In this document: positions 1 through 5,632 of the stretch, in pieces | Layout: every line of letters begins with the position of its first letter | Position numbering within the stretch: the stretch's first letter is position 1 | Assembly: GCA_009774655.1 (NCBI GenBank) | Contig: VSOD01000290.1 | Span: 1-5,632, forward strand | DNA length: 5,632 nucleotides | Source: Lachnospiraceae bacterium | Lineage (GTDB): Bacteria; Bacillota_A; Clostridia; Lachnospirales; Lachnospiraceae | Direction: 5' to 3' | Translations under genes and position numbers: made by a program | The notes under the pieces: generated by a model | Databases searched by the model: none | The model's input: the letters and a program-made list of their open reading frames with translations, nothing else | What the model was told of the DNA's origin: nothing

Positions 1-699
1 GTCACCTATCTGTATTATGACGGGCTGGGGAGATGCGCGGTTCATTTTGTGCCGACGATCGGTGTTTTGATGCTTTTGTTTGTGGCGGTCAGTCTTTCGG
101 GGATCTTTGCGGAGGAGCATACCCGCAGGACGGATCAGCTGATCCTGACCGGCGCCAAAGGGAAAAGCACCGCATACTATGCAAAAATTCTGGCGGGTAT
201 CAGTTTTGCGGCTTTGGGGACGCTGGTGATGGAGACGCTTACGGTCATTCTGGCATTGAGCCTGTATGGAGCAGGAGGCTTTGAAGCTGTTTTTCAGCTT
301 GCCTATGCAGGATACTCTTATCCGCTGACGGTGGGGCAGGCATGTCTGATCGAATATGGGATCATACTTGTCACTGCCGTAACAGGGGGCGTGTTTGTGA
401 TGGTCCTGTCGGAGGTGCTGCACAACAGTCTTGCCACGCTGGCGGTCTGCAGCGGCTGGATCATTGCCGGTATGATGATCCATATACCGGAGCAGAGCCG
501 GGTGCTCTGTCAGATCTGGAACTGGCAGCCTTCTAATTTTCTGGCAGTCCGGAATATTTTCGATGAGAGGATGATTCCGCTGTTTGGGCGATGTCTTGTC
601 TCCTGGCAGATCGTGCCGGCGCTGTACCTGTTCTTTGCCCTTTTGGCTGTGGCTCTGGGAATACGGGTCTACAGGCGGTATCAGGTTTCTGGGAGATGA
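1..699 (+). CDS. ABC-2 type transporter permease, C-terminal part (5' end outside window)
   Basis: The frame is open from base 1 and ends at TGA 697-699, giving 232 visible codons. A GTG at 49 is an internal Val codon in a hydrophobic segment, with good coding sequence before it, so the true start lies upstream of the window. I see about five membrane segments, near residues 17-36, 63-89, 116-138, 143-163 and 204-225. After the first comes a charged cytoplasmic stretch, FAEEHTRRTDQLILTGAKGK (residues 36-55). This resembles the 'F(A/S)EE(Y/H)..GTD.LIL(S/T)..GK' loop of Firmicute ABC-2 permeases, which usually partner an ATP-binding protein and act in export or self-resistance. The partner ATPase would lie upstream and is not visible, so the substrate is unknown. 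The gene converges on the LacI-family gene with a 25-base gap and appears functionally unrelated to the sugar operon. The family call is moderately firm. Confidence 0.72.
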   Translation, partial: VTYLYYDGLGRCAVHFVPTIGVLMLLFVAVSLSGIFAEEHTRRTDQLILTGAKGKSTAYYAKILAGISFAALGTLVMETLTVILALSLYGAGGFEAVFQLAYAGYSYPLTVGQACLIEYGIILVTAVTGGVFVMVLSEVLHNSLATLAVCSGWIIAGMMIHIPEQSRVLCQIWNWQPSNFLAVRNIFDERMIPLFGRCLVSWQIVPALYLFFALLAVALGIRVYRRYQVSGR

Positions 700-724
700 G
701 TTGTATATTATTACCGGAATTCCG

Positions 725-1687
725 TTACCCCTTCGTCGTTCCTCCATAGGCATAAGCTACCGGCAGGCAGACCAGCGGCGGTTTGGCCTGCCGGTTTTCC
801 TGTAAGAGAAGTTCCACGCACATCTCGGCGATCTCTGGCACAGGCTGTACGATGGTGGAGCAGGTGTACTCCTGATCTCCAAAGTGTCTGGTGCCGTCAA
901 ACCCGATGACCTGCACGTCTTCCGGAACCCGCAGTCCCATATCGCTGAGCATTTTGATGATCGAATGGGCAAGCGTATCCGTCACACAGAAGATGCCGTC
1001 GAAGGCCAGCTTTCCATTCTGCATGTGCTCTTTGAGAAACAGGGCAAATTTTTCGTAGGATTCCCCGTCATTGAGGATCTTCATCTCATACGAAAGGCCG
1101 CGGGAAAGACAGCCGTTCTCGAAACCGGCCTTGCGCTTGTTGGGCTCATTGTTTAAGGAAGAGCCGATGCGCAGGAAAGCGACATTGCGGCACCCCAGGT
1201 CCGCCAGCTTCTCGGCGGCCAGCTGTCCTCCGGCGAAGTTGTCGCTGGTCACACAGGGGATTCTTGGACCCATGGAGCGGTCGATGGCAATAAAAGGCGT
1301 GGTCTCATCAAGGATCAGGTCGGGATTGTAAGTAAGTCCGATGATGCCATCCACCTTGTTCTGCTGCGCCATGGCCACGTATTCCTGTTCCAGTCCCGGG
1401 TCGTAGTCGGTGGAGCAGAGCAGCATCCTGTATTTCCGTTTCAGGAGCGCGAGATTGATGTGATAGACGAGGGCGGCGAAAAAGGGGAAGTACGTGTTGG
1501 GAATCAACAGCGCTGCCGTGTGGGTTCTGTTTGCTTTCAGTCCCTGGGCGTAACTGTTGACCTGATAATTCAGTTTCCGGATGGCTTCTTCGACACGGAT
1601 CCTGTAGGGTTCACCCACCGGAAGGCCGTTCACGACTTTCGATACGGTGCCCAGCGCGACACCGGCTTCTTTTGCCACATCTTTCAT
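725..1687 (-). CDS. LacI-family transcriptional repressor, probably of the adjacent sugar-uptake operon
   Basis: 320 residues from ATG (1687-1685) to TAA (727-725). The N-terminal helix-turn-helix is clear: residues 3-21 read DVAKEAGVALGTVSKVVNG, the classic LacI recognition module. The hinge helix follows at about residues 44-55 (NSYAQGLKANRT). From about residue 58 to the end is a periplasmic-binding-protein-like effector domain, with PFIAIDR at 131-137, VTSDNFAGG at 146-154 and a late 'DGIFCVTDTLA...VIGFDGT' segment. Such proteins dimerise, bind palindromic operators and release DNA when a sugar or sugar phosphate binds. The call is firm; the effector is not visible, but the GH32 gene nearby suggests sucrose or a fructose-containing sugar. 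The start is unusual: homologues often have a few residues before MKDVAKEAG, and here an in-frame TGA lies seven codons upstream. The only SD-like string, AGGAAG, is 13 bases away. The native 5' end and promoter therefore seem to be lost at the break near 1688. The 3' end converges on the ABC-2 permease. Confidence 0.9.
   Translation of the reverse strand: MKDVAKEAGVALGTVSKVVNGLPVGEPYRIRVEEAIRKLNYQVNSYAQGLKANRTHTAALLIPNTYFPFFAALVYHINLALLKRKYRMLLCSTDYDPGLEQEYVAMAQQNKVDGIIGLTYNPDLILDETTPFIAIDRSMGPRIPCVTSDNFAGGQLAAEKLADLGCRNVAFLRIGSSLNNEPNKRKAGFENGCLSRGLSYEMKILNDGESYEKFALFLKEHMQNGKLAFDGIFCVTDTLAHSIIKMLSDMGLRVPEDVQVIGFDGTRHFGDQEYTCSTIVQPVPEIAEMCVELLLQENRQAKPPLVCLPVAYAYGGTTKG
759..798 (+). terminator. 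Candidate rho-independent terminator for the ABC-2 permease, inside the 3' end of the LacI-family gene
   Basis: A perfect 10-bp inverted repeat, ACCGGCAGGC (759-768) and GCCTGCCGGT (786-795), encloses a 17-base loop. On the + strand it runs directly into TTTT (795-798). It begins 60 bases after the permease stop codon. The T-run is short and the loop is long, so efficiency is uncertain. On the - strand there is no T-run after the hairpin, so it suits + strand transcripts better. It lies wholly within codons of the repressor's last residues. Chance formation in GC-rich coding sequence is possible. Confidence 0.4.
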
Positions 1688-1689
1688 TG

Positions 1690-2151
1690 TCGGGGCGGAA
1701 CTTCCTCACGGAGTCGTCGGCTTTCCGCACGATCTATATCGCATCCGGTATCTGGCAGGATGCGGGCTGGGGCATCATCATATATATGGCCACGCTGGCG
1801 AACATCGACACTTCGCTCTATGAGGCGGCCAAGGTGGACGGGGCATCCTTATTCCAGAGAATACGGCATATTGACATTCCGGGACTGACCTCCATCATGG
1901 TGCTGAATCTGATCATGAGCGCCGGCAGCCTGATGAATGTGGGATTCGAGAAGGTCTGGCTTCTGCAGACGGATTTGAACAAAGCCACCAGTGACGTGAT
2001 CTCGGTTTATGTATACCAACAGGGTATCGAAAATGCCAAGTACAGTTATTCCACGGCGGTAGGGCTTTTTAACACGGTGATCAATATCATCCTGCTGCTT
2101 TTGGTCAACAGGATGGCCGGACGGATATCAGACGAAACCAGTTTCATATAA
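1690..2151 (+). pseudogene. LplB-type CUT1 sugar ABC permease, N-terminal half missing
   Basis: Recognisable permease sequence begins at about base 1699 (NFLTESSAFRTIYIASGIWQ) and runs to TAA 2149-2151. This matches the C-terminal half of LplB/UgpA-type permeases, which are normally about 300 residues long; roughly 150 residues remain. The EAA loop that contacts the ATPase is intact (bases 1822-1881; EAA..DGA with the closing I.IP). So are the family's 'GFEKVWLLQ' and 'SDVISVYVYQQGIENAKYSYSTAVGLFN' regions and a last membrane helix near 2065-2115. No credible start exists. The first in-frame initiator is a TTG at 1672 inside the antisense of the LacI start, with no SD, and the first in-frame ATG is at 1786 inside the homologous region. 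Residues before about 1690 are antisense LacI sequence. Without its first membrane helices the product is unlikely to work. The gap to the next permease start is 43 bases, consistent with the original operon lplB-lplC-binding protein. The cause may be deletion, inversion or misassembly. Confidence 0.82.
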
Positions 2152-2184
2152 GAAAAGAGCTGTGAGCAGAAGCAGTGCAGAAAT

Positions 2185-2190
2185 GGAGGA
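2185..2190 (+). promoter_or_regulatory. Shine-Dalgarno site that sets the start of the second permease
   Basis: GGAGGA lies 4 bases before ATG 2195 (the GGAGG core ends 5 bases before it). Two earlier in-frame initiators, GTG 2162 and ATG 2183, have no comparable purine site upstream, and the site itself overlaps ATG 2183. This favours 2195 as the start. Confidence 0.65.
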
Positions 2191-2194
2191 AACA

Positions 2195-3103
2195 ATGAGA
2201 ACGAAGACAAAGAGCGGGAAACTGTCAGGGTTTTCCGAGAAAACGAGTGATATTATCCTGGTGGCGGTCTGTGCGGTGGTGCTGTTTCTTGTGGCGTATC
2301 CGCTGTACTATGTCCTGATCGCATCGGTGTCGGATCCCTACGATGTGTTTGCGGGCAAGACCTTCCTGTTGCCCAGCCAGTTTACGCTGGACGGCTACAA
2401 GGCGGTGTTTGCGGAGCCCCATATCGTGACGGGACTGTTTAACAGTTTCAAATATACGATCATCGGTACGGTGTTCTCGGTGGTGGTGCTGTATCTGACA
2501 GCCTATCCGCTGAGTATCAAGGGACTGCCGGGCCGGAAGTTTTTGAGCATTTTCTTTATCATCACCATGTATTTTGGCGGCGGGATGGTGCCGACCTATC
2601 TGATCGTCAAGCATACCGGGCTGATCAATAACATGTGGGCGCTGTTTCTGCCCGGCGGCGTTGCGGTGGGGAATATGATTATCGTGCGCAATTTCTTTGA
2701 AAACAGCATCCCGAAGGAGATGACGGAGGCTGCACAGATCGACGGCGCTTCCAAGTGGAAGATTTTTATTCAGATCGTGGTGCCCTTAAGCCGTTCCATT
2801 ATGGCGGTAATGGTAGTGTTCAGCATGGTGGCGTACTGGAATGACTGGTTCACCTCCCTGATCTATCTGCCGAGTCCGGAAAGAGCGCCCCTGCCGCTGG
2901 TGCTGCGGAATATCCTGATCAAAAGCTCCGCCAGCGCCAGCCAGGCCAGCACCATCTCCGGCGGGTTTGCGGAACTGAACAAGATGACGGAGATGATCAA
3001 GTTTTCTTCCATTATCATTGCGGCGCTGCCGATGCTCGTGATCTATCCGTTTGTACAGAAATATTTTGAAAAAGGTTTTATGGCCGGTGCCGTAAAAGGT
3101 TGA
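2195..3103 (+). CDS. LplC/YtcP-type CUT1 sugar ABC transporter permease
   Basis: 302 residues from ATG 2195 to TGA 3101-3103, a normal length for the MalG-side permease of large-oligosaccharide importers. A basic N-terminus (RTKTKSGK) precedes a first membrane helix at about 18-43. Further helices lie near 87-107, 117-138, 146-165, about 205-225 and 270-290. The EAA loop is complete at residues 178-197 (EAAQIDGASKWK...IVVP) and docks on the shared ATPase. The C-terminal sequence FEKGFMAGAVKG is typical of the LplC/YtcP branch. It should pair with the LplB-type permease encoded just upstream, which is truncated here, so the importer may be incomplete. The next gene, the solute-binding lipoprotein, starts 25 bases downstream with no terminator between, supporting one transcript. 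I see no promoter directly upstream. Family assignment is firm; the substrate is inferred from the neighbouring GH32 gene. Confidence 0.92.
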   Translation: MRTKTKSGKLSGFSEKTSDIILVAVCAVVLFLVAYPLYYVLIASVSDPYDVFAGKTFLLPSQFTLDGYKAVFAEPHIVTGLFNSFKYTIIGTVFSVVVLYLTAYPLSIKGLPGRKFLSIFFIITMYFGGGMVPTYLIVKHTGLINNMWALFLPGGVAVGNMIIVRNFFENSIPKEMTEAAQIDGASKWKIFIQIVVPLSRSIMAVMVVFSMVAYWNDWFTSLIYLPSPERAPLPLVLRNILIKSSASASQASTISGGFAELNKMTEMIKFSSIIIAALPMLVIYPFVQKYFEKGFMAGAVKG

Positions 3104-3114
3104 TTTGAACAGAA

Positions 3115-3120
3115 AGGCGG
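3115..3120 (+). promoter_or_regulatory. Shine-Dalgarno site of the solute-binding protein gene
   Basis: AGGCGG, one mismatch from AGGAGG, lies 8 bases before ATG 3129 and 11 bases after the permease stop codon. It supports 3129 over the TTG at 3105. A competing site, AGGAAG (3225-3230), lies 9 bases before an in-frame GTG at 3240 (see the gene entry). Confidence 0.5.
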
Positions 3121-3128
3121 TTTGTGTT

Positions 3129-4913
3129 ATGATAAAATACAAGGAGTTAAACAGAGACTTTTTGATCACTGGCTGTGCAGACACAGAGGCAGCGCGGGAA
3201 AACAGAAGCGGAAGCAGAAACGGAAGGAAGAGCAGAAGCGTGGCAGGCGGACCGGTTGGAAAACTGGCCGGTATGGCGCTGGTCATGGGGCTTTCGCTGT
3301 CGGTCACGGCATGCGGCGGCAAGGAGTTCGGCGATCATGAAAAAGGGGTGGCGAATCCCGATACGACCCAGACATCGTTTGCAATCATGGGCGGGCAGAG
3401 TGCGTTAAGCCCCGGCTACACCGACAATGTGGTGTTAAACGACCTGCAGGAAGATACGGGAATCAAGATCGACTGGACGACCATGAGCGAGTCGCTGGCA
3501 GAACAGGTCAATATCCGGATCGCCGGAGAGGAACTGCCGGACGCATTTTTGGGAGTGGGATTCAGCAACTATGATATATCGCGTTACGGGGACGACGGTA
3601 CCTTCATCGACTTGACGCCTTATCTGACGGAAGAATATATGCCGAATTTAAGCAGGATCCTGGAGGAAAATCCGGATATCTGCAGCGCCATCACCATGGA
3701 CGACGGTTATATCTACGGCCTGCCGTCAGGAGAGCGCATGGGAACGGCGGGTATCGGCGCGGCGGAGGACTACAGCATCTATTCCGTGCCGCAGTTTTCC
3801 ATGATCAACAAGGCATGGCTGGACGAACTGGGACTTCCGGTGCCCACGACGCTGGAGGAACTGCACACTGCACTCAAAGCCTTCAAGGACAATGACATGA
3901 GTGCGAAATATTACGGAAACGCGGCGGGCAGCACTATTCCCATGAGTACCGGTTTTGACGAGTGGTGCTGGGGACAGAATATCTTCTATGCCGGCTTCGG
4001 GTTTACCAACTGGCCAAACGACGTCTGCAAGGATCTGGTACTGCGTGACGACGGCACGGTTGACTTTATCTGTGTGTCGGATGCTTACCGGGAGGCGGGC
4101 ACCTACTTTCATGACTGGTATGCGGAAGGTCTGATGGATCCGGAGATGTTCAGCCAGACGGACTCACAGCTGATCTCGAAATGCTCGCAGGGTTATGTGG
4201 GCGTTGCCACCTGGTGGTACATAGAAGAGGTGATGGGCGATCATGCGGAGGATTATGTGTTCCTGCCGGTTTTGGACGGGCCGGACGGCACACACAACGT
4301 GACGATCCGCACCGGCGGCGGGATAGGCAGTGGCAATCTGAATATCACGAAGGCCTGCAAGAGTCCGGCCAACCTGCTGAAATTCTTTGACAGGTGGTAT
4401 GATCCGGAAATCGTCATGCAGCTGCAGTACGGTCCGATCGGTGTCTACTTTACCGAACAGGATGAAAGCGGCGTGTGGCAGAGTATTTCGGATGAGGAAA
4501 GCCGCGAGAAATACGGCAAGGGTTCCGGCGAGCTGAAAGGCGAGTACGAAGTGGCGGGACCGAAATTGATCTTAAGCGACTATTATCAGACTACGTTCAA
4601 GATGGAAGACAGGGCCATTGAGCGTCTGACGGATCTGTACGAGTACTGGATGCCTTATGTGGACTCTACGGCCACCTATCCGGTGGACTGCGTCTATACC
4701 AGCAGGGAACTGGACGATATCGACTGGTACAAGGCCAGCTTTGAGAATGCCGTGGCGGAGCAGGAAGGCCTTTGGCTGAAAAACGGCGGCCCAACGGATG
4801 AAGAGTGGGAAAGCTATATCAAACATCTGCGGGATAAGTGCGGGATGGATAAGCTGTTAAAAGTTTATCAGGCGGCTTACGACAGATATGCGGGCGTAGA
4901 GAGTGCGGAATAA
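3129..4913 (+). CDS. Extracellular sugar-binding lipoprotein of a CUT1 ABC importer (LplA-like, family 1)
   Basis: 594 residues from ATG 3129 to TAA 4911-4913. The protein captures an oligosaccharide outside the cell and hands it to the permeases encoded upstream. A lipobox VTAC places the lipidated cysteine at residue 62 (TGC 3312-3314), preceded by a hydrophobic stretch LAGMALVMGLSLSVTA. The mature protein shows family 1 hallmarks: 'GIKIDW' and 'EELPDAFLG' early, 'YGLPSG' at about 196-201, and 'INKAWLDELGLPVPTTLEEL' from residue 226, a sequence typical of large LplA-type binding proteins. The C-terminal part carries many aromatic residues suited to sugar stacking. The start is uncertain: ATG 3129 gives an unusually long 61-residue leader rich in Arg/Ser/Gly, whereas GTG 3240, with AGGAAG 9 bases upstream, would give a standard 24-residue lipoprotein signal. 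A GH32 gene follows after 106 bases, suggesting sucrose or fructo-oligosaccharide as ligand. Function firm, ligand inferred. Confidence 0.9.
   Translation: MIKYKELNRDFLITGCADTEAARENRSGSRNGRKSRSVAGGPVGKLAGMALVMGLSLSVTACGGKEFGDHEKGVANPDTTQTSFAIMGGQSALSPGYTDNVVLNDLQEDTGIKIDWTTMSESLAEQVNIRIAGEELPDAFLGVGFSNYDISRYGDDGTFIDLTPYLTEEYMPNLSRILEENPDICSAITMDDGYIYGLPSGERMGTAGIGAAEDYSIYSVPQFSMINKAWLDELGLPVPTTLEELHTALKAFKDNDMSAKYYGNAAGSTIPMSTGFDEWCWGQNIFYAGFGFTNWPNDVCKDLVLRDDGTVDFICVSDAYREAGTYFHDWYAEGLMDPEMFSQTDSQLISKCSQGYVGVATWWYIEEVMGDHAEDYVFLPVLDGPDGTHNVTIRTGGGIGSGNLNITKACKSPANLLKFFDRWYDPEIVMQLQYGPIGVYFTEQDESGVWQSISDEESREKYGKGSGELKGEYEVAGPKLILSDYYQTTFKMEDRAIERLTDLYEYWMPYVDSTATYPVDCVYTSRELDDIDWYKASFENAVAEQEGLWLKNGGPTDEEWESYIKHLRDKCGMDKLLKVYQAAYDRYAGVESAE
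3202..3240 (+). repeat. Imperfect 12-base purine-rich tandem repeat in the binding-protein leader
   Basis: About three adjacent 12-base units share the pattern A(A/G)CAGAA(A/G)CGGA: ACAGAAGCGGA (from 3202), AGCAGAAACGGA, then a degenerate AGGAAGAGCAGA, ending in AGCG. In frame they encode NRSG, SRNG, RKSR. The stretch lies between the two possible start codons of the binding protein. It may be a real basic leader or untranslated purine-rich leader RNA containing a ribosome binding site. Confidence 0.45.
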
Positions 4914-5019
4914 CGGGCCGGCCGTGAGCGGATGAGATGACCGGATCTGCAGATAAATGGGGCACCATAGAGGGCGGAAAGATTGATTTTAAAATTAACA
5001 TTATAAGGAGAAGTTGCGT

Positions 5020-5632
5020 ATGACAAGCCAGATTTTACGGGATGCGAGAAGATATGAGGAGGAGAAAGAGCGGAAGATCGCGAAAGAGCCGCGGCCGGAT
5101 TTTCACCTGTCCGCGCGGGTCGGCTGGATGAACGATCCCAACGGTTTTTCCTATTATAAAGGAGAATATCATATGTTCTACCAGTATCATCCGTTCAGCC
5201 CCTATTGGGGCCCCATGCACTGGGGCCATGCGGTGAGTGAAGATCTGCTGCACTGGAAACATCTGCCGGCGGCGCTGGCGCCGGATATGGATTATGACAG
5301 GGACGGGTGCTTTTCCGGCAGCGCGGTGGTGATGCCGGATGGCAGACACCTTCTAATGTATACGGGCGTGGTCAAGGAGACCCAGCCGGACGGCAGCAGC
5401 AGGGAAGTGCAGACCCAGTGCATCGCGGTGGGGGACGGCCTGGATTACGAGAAATATGCGGGCAATCCGGTACTGGACAATAAGCAGCTGCCCGAAAACG
5501 GCAGCCGGTTCGACTTCCGCGACCCGAAACTGTGGCAGCGGGCGGACGGCACTTACCGCTGTGTGGCCGGTAACTGTACTCCCGAGCATGACGGTCAGAT
5601 CCTTCTCTACAAAAGCCCGGACGGATTTACCT
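5020..5632 (+). CDS. GH32 beta-fructosidase (sucrose / fructo-oligosaccharide hydrolase), N-terminal part
   Basis: The frame is open from ATG 5020 to the window end, giving 204 codons of a family usually near 450-500 residues. AAGGAG (5005-5010) lies 9 bases before the ATG and fixes the start. The five-bladed propeller domain is evident. WMNDPNG at 36-42 holds the catalytic nucleophile Asp39. QYHP (55-58), the 'WGPMHWGHAVSEDLLHW' region (63-79) and FSG (98-100) are substrate-pocket motifs. FRDPK (166-170) holds the transition-state stabiliser Asp168. The acid/base ECP motif would lie beyond the window. There is no signal peptide; the N-terminus is charged (RDARRYEEEKERK), so the enzyme acts in the cytoplasm on imported sugar, releasing fructose. 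It could be a sucrose or sucrose-6-phosphate hydrolase or a fructo-oligosaccharidase; linkage to an ABC importer rather than a PTS favours unphosphorylated substrates. The 106-base gap upstream shows no convincing promoter or terminator. Confidence 0.93.
   Translation, partial: MTSQILRDARRYEEEKERKIAKEPRPDFHLSARVGWMNDPNGFSYYKGEYHMFYQYHPFSPYWGPMHWGHAVSEDLLHWKHLPAALAPDMDYDRDGCFSGSAVVMPDGRHLLMYTGVVKETQPDGSSREVQTQCIAVGDGLDYEKYAGNPVLDNKQLPENGSRFDFRDPKLWQRADGTYRCVAGNCTPEHDGQILLYKSPDGFT

Noticed and set aside
712..727. Imperfect 16-base palindrome TACCGGAATTCCGTTA between the converging stop codons, with a perfect 10-bp core at 715-724.
   Set aside because: It has no loop, so it is not a hairpin terminator. 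It lies between two gene ends rather than at a promoter, and a palindrome this short is expected by chance.
1672..1690. TTG at 1672 as the start of the downstream permease, which would overlap the LacI start.
   Set aside because: It has no SD site, the first codons are antisense to conserved LacI residues, and the resulting N-terminus does not resemble the permease family.
1688..1800. Possible - strand promoter for the LacI gene, using TATAGA-like or ATATAT-like strings.
   Set aside because: No acceptable -35 lies at the right spacing, and the region is coding sequence of the permease remnant.
1460..1888. A + strand open frame that crosses the LacI gene and the junction.
   Set aside because: It is antisense to well-conserved LacI residues, runs in a different frame from the permease homology, and has no recognisable protein features.
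2225..2614. A long - strand frame opposite the second permease, and similar - strand frames opposite the binding protein and GH32 genes.
   Set aside because: These are His/Arg-rich shadow translations of GC-rich coding DNA, with strongly supported genes on the + strand.
3144..3176. A lipobox-like ITGC at residues 13-16 of the long form of the binding protein.
   Set aside because: The preceding stretch is short and charged (NRDFL) with no hydrophobic core. The real signal is the VTAC motif further on.
4917..4924. GGCCGGCC palindrome just after the binding-protein stop codon, considered as a terminator.
   Set aside because: It has no loop and no T-run, and no partner sequence makes a convincing stem with it. 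Operon continuation into GH32 is more likely.

Overview
The window looks like chromosomal DNA of a gut-type Gram-positive Firmicute, most likely a Lachnospiraceae-like Clostridium relative. The basis is moderately GC-rich coding DNA, strong purine Shine-Dalgarno sites, a lipoprotein-type solute-binding protein, LplB/LplC-type sugar permeases and a cytoplasmic GH32 enzyme. The taxonomic call is inference from gene style, not from a marker gene.

Layout from left to right: (1) the 3' part of an ABC-2 type membrane permease (1-699, + strand, starts before the window). (2) A convergent LacI-family repressor (725-1687, - strand), with a candidate terminator for the permease lying inside the repressor's 3' end. 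(3) A sharp break at about 1688-1699, where the repressor start codon abuts the middle of an LplB-type sugar permease whose first half is missing (remnant to 2151, + strand). (4) An intact LplC-type permease (2195-3103). (5) A large lipoprotein solute-binding protein (3129-4913). (6) The start of a GH32 beta-fructosidase (5020 to beyond the end).

Genes 3 to 6 read as one carbohydrate uptake (CUT1) operon. The lipoprotein captures a sugar, the two permeases carry it in, and a GH32 enzyme without a signal peptide hydrolyses it inside the cell. The GH32 enzyme points to sucrose or short fructo-oligosaccharides as the substrate. The LacI protein is the natural candidate regulator. No ATPase is encoded here; CUT1 importers often use one encoded elsewhere.

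The most notable observation is the break. The intergenic control region expected between repressor and transporter, and roughly the first half of the first permease, are absent. This could be a real deletion, an inversion endpoint or a metagenomic misassembly, and the sequence alone cannot decide. Apart from this, the window looks like an ordinary sugar-utilisation locus. I see no evidence for a novel system, RNA gene, CRISPR array or insertion sequence.
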